Assembly: GCA_036378175.1 (NCBI GenBank)
Contig: DASUWY010000023.1
Coordinates: 1 to 64,000 of the forward strand
Direction of reading: 5' to 3'
Source: Thermoleophilaceae bacterium
GTDB lineage: Bacteria > Actinomycetota > Thermoleophilia > Solirubrobacterales > Thermoleophilaceae
Length of the DNA: 64,000 nucleotides
In this document: positions 7,655 to 15,422 of the stretch, piece by piece
Layout of the letters: each line of letters opens with the position of its first letter
Numbering within the stretch: position 1 is the stretch's first letter
Translations under genes and position numbers: made by a program
Notes under the pieces: model-generated
Told to the model about the DNA's origin: nothing
Database searches by the model: none
Seen by the model: only the letters and a program-made list of their open reading frames with translations

Positions 7655-8456
7655 CTATGTGGCGCTGGGGGAGGCAGCGAACTCGTGCCAGACCGTCGTA
7701 TAGAGGCGGTGAGCCTCCACGAACTCATCGAGCTCCTCGAGGTCCACCCGGCCGTACGCGGCGAGCAAGTCCGCCACGTAAGCCTCGCTCGCTCCATATG
7801 CGCGGACGTCGCTGATGATCCCCGCCACGTCACCATGGATCGCCTGCGCCGGAAGCGCGCTCTCGAAGACCGTGGGGGTCATCTCGTGAAGGCGGGAGCG
7901 CAGCGAGTCTCTCTCGGCCGCGCTGAGCGTCGGCGATGGGCGCAGCTCGGCAAGAAGCTCGTCCAGCCAGTCGCGGATTTCGCTGAGCGGCCCGAGCTCG
8001 CCCGAAAAGTCCGCGAGCGCAGCGTGTAGTTCATGCATCGACCTGCCGAGCTCGGCCGCGGAAGGCAGAGCGGGGGAGGCATCGTGCTCGACGAACGTCC
8101 AGAACGTCATCCAGAGGCCTTCGTGCTGGTAAGGGCCCGGTGGAAGAGCATCGCTCGGTGGGACGCCCAAACCACGTGCCGCCAGGAAAGATCCCACGGC
8201 AACCTCGCGAGCGAGCCACGTCTCGACGTCGTCGTGCAGCACCGCGGTGCTGGTCATCACCCGCGCGATGGTCGGCGGAGTGATTCAGTCGAACGAGCAC
8301 GTTGCTGCCGCCATCCAGCACAACCGCGTCCTCGAAGTCCACGGAATTTGCGAGGGCCACCGCCTGCGCGGCCTCCACCGCTCGCGCGGCCCTGGGGTTC
8401 CCGCTCATGTCACGCACGATGCCAGACCGCTGCCGGCACACGGCGGTGAATGACAC
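7655..8456 (-). pseudogene. Broken phosphotransferase (aminoglycoside/choline kinase-like fold)
   Basis: Two frames together look like one phosphotransferase of the APH superfamily. The N-terminal part (frame starting at 8456 or at the internal ATG 8408) reads to DGGSNVLVRL, then a single extra base at about 8285 shifts the frame. The continuation in the next frame, ITPPTIARVMTSTAVLHDD, joins smoothly, and the remainder reads to WHEFAASPSAT. A second lesion is in the catalytic loop: AIHGDV runs directly into AGIISDV, so the HGDxHxxN loop and the following Asp-containing segment (roughly 30-40 residues) are deleted. Both defects make activity very unlikely. It converges on tRNA-Lys and diverges from the citryl-CoA lyase-like gene. 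Confidence 0.75.
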
Positions 8457-8478
8457 TCGTCGGCGTGAGATGGACCGT

Positions 8479-8484
8479 TACGCT
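8479..8484 (+). promoter_or_regulatory. -10 box TACGCT; leaderless start of citryl-CoA lyase-like gene
   Basis: TACGCT ends 8 bases before the GTG at 8493, with no Shine-Dalgarno sequence. A second in-frame GTG follows at 8499. Confidence 0.5.
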
Positions 8485-8492
8485 TCCGTCCC

Positions 8493-9227
8493 GTGGGTGT
8501 GACTCGCATCTCACAGGCGTACCTTGATCGCGTTGAGGTGCGAGGGCGCGACCTCGCGTCGGAGCTCATGGGGTCCATGAGCTTCACCGAGTACTTCCAT
8601 CTCCTTCTGACGGGCTCTGAACCCACAGAGGAGCAGCGTTACTTCCTCGACGTGCTGCTCGTGGCGATCGCGGAGCACGGCATGATGCCCACGAACGTGG
8701 CCGCGCGGATGACCCTGGCGGCGGATCCTGGGTCGCTTCAGGGCGCTGTTGCCGCCGGGATCCTCGGATGCGGGCCTGTGATTCTCGGTACGGCCGAGCT
8801 GTGCGCCGATCTGCTTGCCGCCGCGCAGGCGCGGGGTGGCGTGGAGGACATCGCTCGCGAGGTCCACGAGGCCGGGGAGCGCCTGCCCGGCTTCGGCCAC
8901 CCTTTGCACCGGCCGGTCGATCCACGCGCCGAGCGCATCCTCGAGCTCGCCGAAGAACGAGGCGTCAGCGAGCCGCATGTGGCGCTGGCGCGCGCGTTCC
9001 GCGACGCCGCCGCGGAGGTGTGGGGAAAGCCGCTCGTCATGAACGTGTCGATGCCCATCGCGGCGGTGATGCTCGACCTCGGCTTCCCGCCGTCCGCCGT
9101 GAAGGCGGTGCCGATCCTTGCGCGCACCGCCGGCCTGCTGGCGCACCTGGCGGAGGAGCGGGAGGAGCCGATCGGCTTCACAATGGCCGCCGCGGCGGAG
9201 GAAGCGGTCGAGTACGAGCGGGAGTGA
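8493..9227 (+). CDS. Citryl-CoA lyase / short citrate-synthase-family protein
   Basis: 244 residues, little more than half a normal citrate synthase, matching the short citryl-CoA lyase-like branch of the family. Visible family features are the N-terminal VRGRDLASELMGSMSF segment (about 17-32), the catalytic-His loop GFGHPLHRPVDPRAERI (about 132-148), and MNVSMPIAAVMLDLGFP (about 183-199). The expected chemistry is cleavage or formation of a C-C bond in a citryl-CoA-like thioester. The gene overlaps the next one, an acyl-CoA ligase, by three bases (ATGTGA-type junction TGATG), and a GST follows, which suggests a small acid catabolic operon. The exact substrate is not known. Confidence 0.75.
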   Translation: MGVTRISQAYLDRVEVRGRDLASELMGSMSFTEYFHLLLTGSEPTEEQRYFLDVLLVAIAEHGMMPTNVAARMTLAADPGSLQGAVAAGILGCGPVILGTAELCADLLAAAQARGGVEDIAREVHEAGERLPGFGHPLHRPVDPRAERILELAEERGVSEPHVALARAFRDAAAEVWGKPLVMNVSMPIAAVMLDLGFPPSAVKAVPILARTAGLLAHLAEEREEPIGFTMAAAAEEAVEYERE

Positions 9228-10516
9228 TGTTCGAGCCGGACGTGGAGGCGCGGCCATGGCCCGAGCAGCTCGAGCTCGACGACGCGAACTACCGCGCGCA
9301 GCTCGAATACCTCCTCGAGCGTTCGCCCTTCTATCGCGAGAAGCTGGCGGGCTCGGACACGAGCGGCGGCCTCGCCGGCATCGCACGGCTGCCGCTCACC
9401 AGCAAGCAGGAGATTCGCGAAACCTGCACGCGCGAGAACCCGATAGGGGCGCATCTCTGCGTCGCGCGAGAGGAGATCGTGCGCATCTACTCCACGAGCG
9501 GCACCACCGGCACGCCGAGCTACGTGCCGCTCACGGCGAGCGACCTGGAGAACTGGGTCAGCGGCTCCGCGCGGAGCTACGCGGCGTCGGGTGTGCAACC
9601 CGGACAGCGAATCGTCTCCACCTACAACGCGGGACCGTTCGTGGCCGGCGCAGCGCTGGCCTCCTTCGAGCGGCTCGGCCTCAGCCACATACCCGTCGGC
9701 ACCGGCAACACGGAGAGGCTTCTGCGCGCGATAGATCTTCTGCGTCCGGAGGCCGCCGTGCTCACCCCCTCGTACGCGGCATATCTGATCGAGCGGGACG
9801 TCGATCTGAAGAGCTCGAGCGTCGAGCGCGTGCTCGTGGCGGGCGAGCCTGGCGGTGGCGAGCCTGCGTTCCGCACAAAGCTCGAGGCCGGCTGGGGTGC
9901 ACGCGTGACCGAGGCGATGGGAATTGGGGACATCGGCGTGTCGCTCTGGGGCGAGTGCGAGGAGCAGAAGGGCATGCATCTCGGGGCGCGCGGCTTCGTG
10001 CACGCCGAGTTGATCGATCCTCGGAGCGAGCGGGCAACCCCGCTCGAGGACGGCGCGAAGGGTGAGCTCGTGCTCACGCACCTCCAGCACCGCGCCGCAC
10101 CGCTGTTGCGCTTCCGGACGCGCGACCACGTGGAGATGTGGACGAGCACCTGCTCCTGCGGCCGTACCAGCCCGCGCATCCGCTGCATCGGCCGCACAGA
10201 CGACATGCTGATCGTCCGCGGCGTGAACGTCTTTCCCTCAGCCATCCGCGAGGTGGTGAGTGGCTTCGAGCCGGAGGTGAGCGGCCACATCCTGGTGAGG
10301 CCCACGACGGCCGGCGTAAAGCAGGAGCCGCCGCTGCCCGTGAGCGTGGAGCTGGCGCGCGGCACGGAAAGAAATTCCGCTCTCGCCGAGTCCATTCGAG
10401 AGAGACTGCGCAACGTGTTGGTCGTCCAGACCGAGGTGGAGCTGGTCCCCTGGGGGAGCCTCGGACGCAGCGAGTACAAGTCGAAGCTCGTCGAAGCGGC
10501 GAGCGACAGAAAGTGA
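9227..10516 (+). CDS. Acyl-CoA ligase of the phenylacetate-CoA ligase (PaaK) family
   Basis: Adenylate-forming enzyme activating a carboxylic acid to its CoA thioester; 429 residues, close to the PaaK length. The ATP-binding P-loop STSGTTGTP is at 89-97. The C-terminal part has FRTRDHVEM, the Cys-rich CSCGRTSPRIRC, and the hinge IGRTDDMLIVRGVNVFPSAI typical of PaaK. It starts at the ATG sharing a base with the stop of the lyase-like gene. With that gene and the GST it forms a three-gene operon; the substrate, aromatic or small aliphatic acid, cannot be stated. Confidence 0.85.
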   Translation: MFEPDVEARPWPEQLELDDANYRAQLEYLLERSPFYREKLAGSDTSGGLAGIARLPLTSKQEIRETCTRENPIGAHLCVAREEIVRIYSTSGTTGTPSYVPLTASDLENWVSGSARSYAASGVQPGQRIVSTYNAGPFVAGAALASFERLGLSHIPVGTGNTERLLRAIDLLRPEAAVLTPSYAAYLIERDVDLKSSSVERVLVAGEPGGGEPAFRTKLEAGWGARVTEAMGIGDIGVSLWGECEEQKGMHLGARGFVHAELIDPRSERATPLEDGAKGELVLTHLQHRAAPLLRFRTRDHVEMWTSTCSCGRTSPRIRCIGRTDDMLIVRGVNVFPSAIREVVSGFEPEVSGHILVRPTTAGVKQEPPLPVSVELARGTERNSALAESIRERLRNVLVVQTEVELVPWGSLGRSEYKSKLVEAASDRK

Positions 10517-10523
10517 GGACTCC

Positions 10524-11207
10524 ATGGCCGCGAACACGCTGAACATCCTCCCGCCGAGCGTGAACAACCTCTGCGCGAGGATCTTCGTGAGGGCAGCGGG
10601 CCTCGACTTCGAGGAGATCAACGTGTGGGGCCAGACCACCACGCCCGAGTTCCTGGCGAAGGATCCCGCGCACCTCACGCCGATGCTCGAGGAGAGCGGG
10701 CTTCCGCGCGGCTCGCTGTGGGAGAGCTGCGCGATCATGCAGTACCTCTGCAACCGCCACGGGCTCCACCAGTTCTATCCCACCGACCCTGGTGAGCGCG
10801 CGATGGTGGACAGCGCGATGTTCTATCTGATCGGCACTGTCTACCCGCTGCTGGCGCGCGCCACGTACCCCGCGCTCGGCTTCCCGCAGTACCCGGGCGA
10901 GGCCGCCACATCCGAGGCTGACGACGCGGTGAAGGCGAAGGCCCAGCAGGACGCGATCGACGCTCTCGCCGAGCCGCTTGACGTCTACCGGGCCTTCTTC
11001 CTCGACGGCAAGAAGTTCATCGGCGGCGACGCGCCCTCGATCGCGGACATGCGCCTCGCGGCGACGCTGGAGTTCCTGCACGCCATCGACTACGAGTTTC
11101 CGGCCTGGATGAGCGAGTACATGCAGGCGATGGAGGCTGCCCTCGGCGACGCCTACTCCGAACCGGCCGCCGACGTTCGCGGCTATCTGGCGCAGATGAA
11201 CGGTTGA
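10524..11207 (+). CDS. Glutathione S-transferase family protein
   Basis: 227 residues. An N-terminal thioredoxin-like domain (about 1-80) with PPSVNNLCARI, where a Ser or Cys takes the catalytic place, the cis-Pro segment HLTPMLEE, and SLWESCAIMQYLC, followed by an all-alpha C-terminal domain with FIGGDAPSIADMRLAATL. The N-capping Asp of the SIAD motif is conserved. It starts 7 bases after the ligase. Actinobacteria generally lack glutathione, so the thiol used or the actual reaction is uncertain; conjugation to or isomerisation of a CoA-derived intermediate is possible. Confidence 0.85.
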   Translation: MAANTLNILPPSVNNLCARIFVRAAGLDFEEINVWGQTTTPEFLAKDPAHLTPMLEESGLPRGSLWESCAIMQYLCNRHGLHQFYPTDPGERAMVDSAMFYLIGTVYPLLARATYPALGFPQYPGEAATSEADDAVKAKAQQDAIDALAEPLDVYRAFFLDGKKFIGGDAPSIADMRLAATLEFLHAIDYEFPAWMSEYMQAMEAALGDAYSEPAADVRGYLAQMNG

Positions 11208-11235
11208 AGGACTTTCGCCGAAAGGCGGATGGGAG

Positions 11236-11241
11236 TAGTGT
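11236..11241 (+). promoter_or_regulatory. -10 box TAGTGT; leaderless start of SnoaL-like gene
   Basis: TAGTGT ends 7 bases before GTG 11249. This argues for GTG 11249 rather than the earlier in-frame TTG at 11204 as the start. Confidence 0.5.
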
Positions 11242-11248
11242 CAGCGTT

Positions 11249-11659
11249 GTGACTCGCGACGATCTGGCTGTCGTGTCGCGGATGTTTGCTTGTTGGGGGG
11301 ACGACGATCTCGAGGGGATTCTCTCCTGCGTTGATCCTGACATCGAGTGGCATTCCACGATCGACTCGCGCCCTTACCGCGGCCATGACGGCATGCGCGA
11401 GGTCTTCCGGCGCTGGCGGGCGGGGGGAGAGAAGCTCGAGGTCCCACTCCAGCGCGCGGTGGAGGTGGCTCCCGGACGGGTGCTCGCCGTCGGTCGCGTC
11501 CGCGTGCTGCGCTCCGGCCGAGGGTTTGCCGACTCGCCCGGGATCTGGCTGTTCCACGTCGAGCGGGGTCGCATCACCCAAGCGGAGAGCTTCCGCTCGG
11601 AGAACGAAGCGCGGCAGGCGATCCGCCGCTCGGCGGACGGCGTGACCAGCGGCGCCTGA
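11249..11659 (+). CDS. SnoaL-like / NTF2-fold small protein
   Basis: 136 residues from the preferred GTG. The cone-shaped NTF2-like fold is indicated by the N-terminal helix DDLAVVSRMFACWGDDDLEG, then DPDIEWHSTIDSRPYRGHDG (about 30-50), a helix EVFRRWR, and strands ending WLFHVERGRITQAESF. Members bind or isomerise small hydrophobic ligands. Catalytic residues cannot be assigned by eye. The longer reading from 11204 would overlap the GST stop by 4 bases but lacks family similarity in its extra 15 residues. Confidence 0.75.
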   Translation: MTRDDLAVVSRMFACWGDDDLEGILSCVDPDIEWHSTIDSRPYRGHDGMREVFRRWRAGGEKLEVPLQRAVEVAPGRVLAVGRVRVLRSGRGFADSPGIWLFHVERGRITQAESFRSENEARQAIRRSADGVTSGA

Positions 11660-11759
11660 CGGGCGCCCAGCCGTACCGGCCGCCGGGTGCGGCTAGCCCC
11701 ACGAGCAGACGCTGGCTCACCGTATCGATCCGTGAGCGGCGAGCGATGAATATCTGCGT

Positions 11760-11782
11760 GTCAGTTGATCTAAACGACTGAC
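11760..11782. promoter_or_regulatory. Operator-like palindrome GTCAGT-N11-ACTGAC
   Basis: Inverted repeat GTCAGTTG/CGACTGAC (7 of 8 bases paired) in the 186-base gap before the SRPBCC gene. It may bind a dimeric repressor; no cognate regulator is encoded nearby. The rest of the gap (11660-11845) shows no gene. Confidence 0.35.
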
Positions 11783-11845
11783 TAGCCCGAACGTCTCAGC
11801 ACAACACGCGGTACTCGCAAGGCCCACTCGCACGGAGATCACAGA

Positions 11846-12304
11846 ATGGCCACGTGGCAGACATCCACCACTGTCCAGGCACGACCCGAGCAGATCCTCG
11901 ACGTGCTCACAGACCCCGAAGCGGCGGTGCGTTGGTCACCGATCGACTTCGAGGTCGAGCACATCCAGGGCGGGAGGCTCACCACCGGCAGCCGTGCCCG
12001 TGTGACGGGCCGGCTCGCCGGCCGCGAGCTCGCCTTCGACATCGAGGTCATCCGCGCGGATGAGCAGCGCCTCCTGCTCACCGCTACGGGCCCCATCGAG
12101 ATCGACGTCAAGTACGACGTGGAGCCGCTGGACTCGCATGTTGAGCTGCGGGCGTGGGTCACCGTGCGCAGCCGGGGCGGCCTCTTCGGCCGCATCCTCT
12201 CCGGCGCCACAGAGGGCCTGCTCGGCGCGGGGATGCTGAACGCGGCCGTGGCTCGCATCGCTCGCGAGGTCGAGGCCTCGCATGAGCTGTCGCTAGCCGC
12301 CTGA
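11846..12304 (+). CDS. SRPBCC (START/polyketide cyclase-like) protein
   Basis: 152 residues. The order of elements fits the helix-grip fold: strand MATWQTSTTVQARPEQILDV, helix with DPEAAVRWSP, the long central sheet (GSRARVTGRLAGRELAFD, LLLTATGPIEIDVKYDV), and a long C-terminal helix ending AAVARIAREVEAS. Such proteins bind hydrophobic ligands or serve as lipid/aromatic cyclases. No catalytic residue is evident and the neighbours do not fix a substrate. Confidence 0.75.
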   Translation: MATWQTSTTVQARPEQILDVLTDPEAAVRWSPIDFEVEHIQGGRLTTGSRARVTGRLAGRELAFDIEVIRADEQRLLLTATGPIEIDVKYDVEPLDSHVELRAWVTVRSRGGLFGRILSGATEGLLGAGMLNAAVARIAREVEASHELSLAA

Positions 12305-12339
12305 TCGCTCTCCGCGCCGGGCCGCCCGCTCGGCCCTTA

Positions 12340-12345
12340 TAGGGT
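12340..12345 (+). promoter_or_regulatory. -10 box TAGGGT; leaderless start of class IV aminotransferase
   Basis: TAGGGT ends 7 bases before GTG 12353. No Shine-Dalgarno sequence is present. Confidence 0.55.
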
Positions 12346-12352
12346 TCTGAGG

Positions 12353-13180
12353 GTGACCCAGACCCCTACCGCCGTTTCCACCGCCGAGCTTGCGTGTCTC
12401 GACGGCAAGGTCGCGCCTGCGGCCGAGACGTCGATTCCGATCCTCGACGACGGCTTCCTGCGCGGCGACGGCATCTTCGAGGCCATACACGTGTACGAGG
12501 GGCGGCCGTTTGCCACGGCCGACCATCTCGACCGCCTCGAGCGCTCGGCAAAGAACCTGCACCTCGATGTGCCGGTGGCCCGTGCTGAGCTCGAGGCCGA
12601 GATCGCCGACCTCGTGGAGCGGCGCGGCGGCGCCTCGTTCACCGGCGCGCTGCGCATCGTGTTAACCCGCGGCGGGCGGCGCCTCGTGATGACGGAGCCG
12701 CTCGCGGAGTTCCCCGAGCGGGCGCGCCTCGCGTTCGTCACCTACTCGCCCACACGCATCCTCGACGGCGTGAAGTCGCTCTCGTATGCCGCGAACATGC
12801 TCGCGACCCGGATCGCCAGGGAACGCGGATTCGACGATGCCCTGCTCGTCACGCCGCATGGCCGCGTGCTCGAGCTGCCCACGTCCTCGATCTTCTGGGT
12901 GGCGGGTGATGGGCAGCTGTGCACCCCACCGCTCTCGGACCACATCCTGGCCTCGATCACGCGCGACAGGCTGATGGGCCTGACGGACGCCGAGGAGCGC
13001 CCGTGCACCACCGAGGATCTGCTCGATGCGAGCGAGGCATTCGTGGCGTCGAGCATCCGCGAGGTGCAACCGGTGGGGACGATCGAGGATCGCGACTTCG
13101 GCGAACCTGGGGAGCGCACCCGGGCAGCCGCCGCCGCCTTCCGGGAGCACGTTGAACAGGAGCTCGGACGCGCGTCCTAG
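12353..13180 (+). CDS. Class IV PLP aminotransferase (aminodeoxychorismate lyase or branched-chain aminotransferase)
   Basis: 275 residues, the length of PabC/IlvE-type fold-type IV enzymes. The PLP Lys is K141 in GVKSLSYAANMLA, followed by GFDDALLV and the Glu of RVLELPTSSIFWV. An N-terminal DDGFLRGDGIFEAIHVYEG (about 32-50) is typical of aminodeoxychorismate lyases, and the TSS rather than the TGS/TGT found in many transaminases keeps both options open. No pabAB or ilv genes are adjacent. Its TAG stop shares bases with the stop of a small gene on the other strand (CTAG). Confidence 0.85.
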   Translation: MTQTPTAVSTAELACLDGKVAPAAETSIPILDDGFLRGDGIFEAIHVYEGRPFATADHLDRLERSAKNLHLDVPVARAELEAEIADLVERRGGASFTGALRIVLTRGGRRLVMTEPLAEFPERARLAFVTYSPTRILDGVKSLSYAANMLATRIARERGFDDALLVTPHGRVLELPTSSIFWVAGDGQLCTPPLSDHILASITRDRLMGLTDAEERPCTTEDLLDASEAFVASSIREVQPVGTIEDRDFGEPGERTRAAAAAFREHVEQELGRAS

Positions 13181-13314
13181 CCGCGCAGCTCTTCGCGCGT
13201 GGTGCCCTCCATCTGGTAGCTGAGGTACCAGATCACGTGGCGGGCCACGCCAGCTGCCACAGCGGCCGCTTCGACCGCTCCCCCGATGAGCATCCGCGTC
13301 ATCTTGTCTTCCAT
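13177..13314 (-). CDS. Candidate small protein, 45 residues
   Basis: An open frame of 45 codons filling the gap between the aminotransferase and the epimerase gene. It encodes MEDKMTRMLIGG, an Ala/Val-rich amphipathic helix with AVAAGVARHVIWYLSYQ, and a charged end TTREELRG. A TAGAAT box ends immediately at the first ATG, so the more probable start is the ATG at codon 5 (13302), which lies 10 bases after that box and would give a 41-residue leaderless product; GGAAG precedes it too. The stop overlaps that of the aminotransferase as CTAG, as in two better-supported convergent pairs in the window. Function unknown. Confidence 0.5.
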   Translation of the reverse strand: MEDKMTRMLIGGAVEAAAVAAGVARHVIWYLSYQMEGTTREELRG

Positions 13315-13344
13315 TCTAAGCCTGGTTGACGACTCCCGCCACTA

Positions 13345-14424
13345 GTGAGAATCGCCACTATCGTCGGTAATCGGCCGCAGTTCGTGAAAGCAGCAGCGGT
13401 TTCGCGCCTAATTCGGGGTGCGCACGAGGAACTCCTGGTTCATACGGGTCAGCACTACGACGACGAGCTGTCCCGGATCTTCTTCGAGGAGCTGAACGTG
13501 CCTGCGCCGGATCGCGAGCTCGGAGTGGGGTCCGGGACCGCGGCCGAGCAGACCGCGCGCATGCTGAGCGCGCTGGAGCCCGTGCTGCGCGAGTGGGCGC
13601 CCGATCTGGTCCTGGTGTACGGGGACACGAATTCCACGCTTGCGGGCGCCCTGGCCGCGGCGCAGCAGCGGATCCCGGTGGCGCACGTGGAGGCCGGCAT
13701 GCGCTCCGGGGACTGGTCCATGCCGGAGGAGCTGAATCGCGTGCTCACCGATCACGCGAGCGATCTGCTCCTCTGCTCCACGCCCACAGCCGTGGCGAAC
13801 CTCGAGCGGGAGGGCGTGCGCGGGCGGGTGGAGCTGGTGGGCGATGTGATGGCGGACGTGTCGCTCGCGTTCGCGTCGGTCGCGGAGGAGCGCTCGGACG
13901 CGCTCGAGCGCTACGGCGTGGCGCCAGGCGAGTACCTGCTCGTCACGGCGCACCGCGCCGGGAACGTCGACGATCCGGAGCGGCTTCGCCGGCTCGTTGA
14001 GCTCCTCGAGGCGCTGCCGGAGAAGGCGGTGTTTCCGCTGCATCCCCGCACCCGGGCGCGGCTCGAGGCGGCGGGCCTGCTCGAGCGCGTTTCGGGCGCG
14101 CCGCGGCTGGAGGTCACGGCGCCACTGGGCTATCTCGACTTTCTCAGACTCGCGCGGGATGCGCGCGCGATCCTCACGGACTCGGGCGGAGTGCAGAAGG
14201 AGGCCTACCTGCTCGGCACGCCGTGCATCACGTTGCGCTCCACCACCGAGTGGGTGGAGACCGTGGAGCAGGGCTGGAACGTGCTCGTGGACCTCAACCG
14301 TGATGCCGCCCTGGCGGCGCTCCAGCGGGAGCCGCCGGCGGGTGAGCGGCCTGAGCTCTACGGCGGCGGGCACGCGGCCGAGCGGATTTGCGACGTGCTG
14401 GCCGCATACACTCCGGCCGGATGA
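13345..14424 (+). CDS. wecB: UDP-N-acetylglucosamine 2-epimerase (non-hydrolysing)
   Basis: Interconverts UDP-GlcNAc and UDP-ManNAc (or their derivatives); cytosolic, 359 residues. The N-terminus IATIVGNRPQFVKAAAV is the family signature; VYGDTNST, HVEAGMRSGD and EELNRVLTDHASD are present; the C-terminal domain carries TAHRAGNVDD, HPRTRARL and the UDP-binding DSGGVQKEAYLLGTPCITLR. It overlaps a sugar dehydrogenase by 4 bases and heads a three- or four-gene nucleotide-sugar operon. In Wlb-type pathways the homologous epimerase acts on a diacetamido-uronic acid, so the real substrate here may not be UDP-GlcNAc itself. Confidence 0.92.
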   Translation: MRIATIVGNRPQFVKAAAVSRLIRGAHEELLVHTGQHYDDELSRIFFEELNVPAPDRELGVGSGTAAEQTARMLSALEPVLREWAPDLVLVYGDTNSTLAGALAAAQQRIPVAHVEAGMRSGDWSMPEELNRVLTDHASDLLLCSTPTAVANLEREGVRGRVELVGDVMADVSLAFASVAEERSDALERYGVAPGEYLLVTAHRAGNVDDPERLRRLVELLEALPEKAVFPLHPRTRARLEAAGLLERVSGAPRLEVTAPLGYLDFLRLARDARAILTDSGGVQKEAYLLGTPCITLRSTTEWVETVEQGWNVLVDLNRDAALAALQREPPAGERPELYGGGHAAERICDVLAAYTPAG

Positions 14425-15422
14425 GCATCCGCGTCGGTGTGGTCGGCCTGGGGTACTGGGGGCCGAACCTCGCACGTAACTTCGATCGTCTGCCGGGCGC
14501 AGAGCTGCGCTGGATCTGCGATCAGTCGCCGGACGCGCGCGAGCGCTGGGCGACGTCCTTCCCGGACGCTCGTGCGTCGGGCGATCTGGACGAGCTGCTC
14601 GAGGACCCGGAGCTCGACGCGGTTGTCGTGGCTACGCACGTGCCGTCGCATGCCTCGCTGGCTATTCGCGCCCTCGGTGCCGGCAAGCACTGCTTCGTGG
14701 AGAAGCCGCTTGCGCAGTCGGTGGCCGAGGCGGAGCAGGTGGTGGCGGCGGCCCGGGAGGCCGGGCGCGTGCTCATGGTGGGGCACCTGCTCGAATACCA
14801 CCCGGGTGTGGAGAAACTCAAGGAGATCGCGGAGGGCGGCGAGCTCGGCGACATCTACTACCTCTACTCCAATCGGCTGAACCTCGGGAAGCTGCGGCCG
14901 GACGAGAACGCGCTCTGGAGCCTTGGCGCGCACGACGTGTCCGTGCTGCTCCACCTCGCCGGCGGCGAGGAGCCGAGCGAGTGCCAGGCATTTGGTGAGA
15001 GCTACATGCAGCCGGGGATCGAGGACGTGGTCTTCTGCTACCTCCGCTTCCCGTCCGGCCTCGCCGCCCACCTGCACCTGTCGTGGCTCGACCCGCACAA
15101 GGAGCGCCGCTTCACCGTCGTCGGCTCCAAGCGCATGGCCACCTTCGACGACATGGAGATCGAGCGCAAGGTCACGGTCTACGACAAGGGCTTCGACCAG
15201 AAGTTCGAGTCCTATGGCGAGTACGTGACGCGCTCGGGCGACATCTGGTCTCCCCATGTGTCGAACGAGGAGCCGCTGCGGATCGAGTGCCGCCACTTCA
15301 TCGAGCGCGTGGCGGACGGCGGCGAGCCGCGCTCGGGAGGCGAGAGCGGGCTGCGCGTGGTGCGCGTGCTCGAGGCACTGCAGCGCTCGCTCGAGGGGAG
15401 CTCCCGTGCTGCGGCGGTCTGA
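14421..15422 (+). CDS. Gfo/Idh/MocA oxidoreductase, probable nucleotide-sugar dehydrogenase (WlbA-like)
   Basis: NAD-dependent sugar oxidoreductase, 333 residues. The Rossmann motif GLGYWGPNLARNF is at 9-21 and the catalytic-site EKPLA at 94-98; the C-terminal half has the family sheet with LWSLGAHDVSVLLHL. The combination with an epimerase before it and a hexapeptide acyltransferase after it matches the Wlb/Wbp set that makes UDP-2,3-diacetamido uronic acids, where this enzyme oxidises C3 of UDP-GlcNAcA. ATGA overlap with the epimerase; 17-base overlap with the acyltransferase. Confidence 0.85.
   Translation: MSIRVGVVGLGYWGPNLARNFDRLPGAELRWICDQSPDARERWATSFPDARASGDLDELLEDPELDAVVVATHVPSHASLAIRALGAGKHCFVEKPLAQSVAEAEQVVAAAREAGRVLMVGHLLEYHPGVEKLKEIAEGGELGDIYYLYSNRLNLGKLRPDENALWSLGAHDVSVLLHLAGGEEPSECQAFGESYMQPGIEDVVFCYLRFPSGLAAHLHLSWLDPHKERRFTVVGSKRMATFDDMEIERKVTVYDKGFDQKFESYGEYVTRSGDIWSPHVSNEEPLRIECRHFIERVADGGEPRSGGESGLRVVRVLEALQRSLEGSSRAAAV

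Noticed and set aside
13326-13331. TTGACG as a -35 box for the epimerase gene
   Set aside because: The epimerase GTG is only 14 bases downstream, leaving no room for a -10 box.
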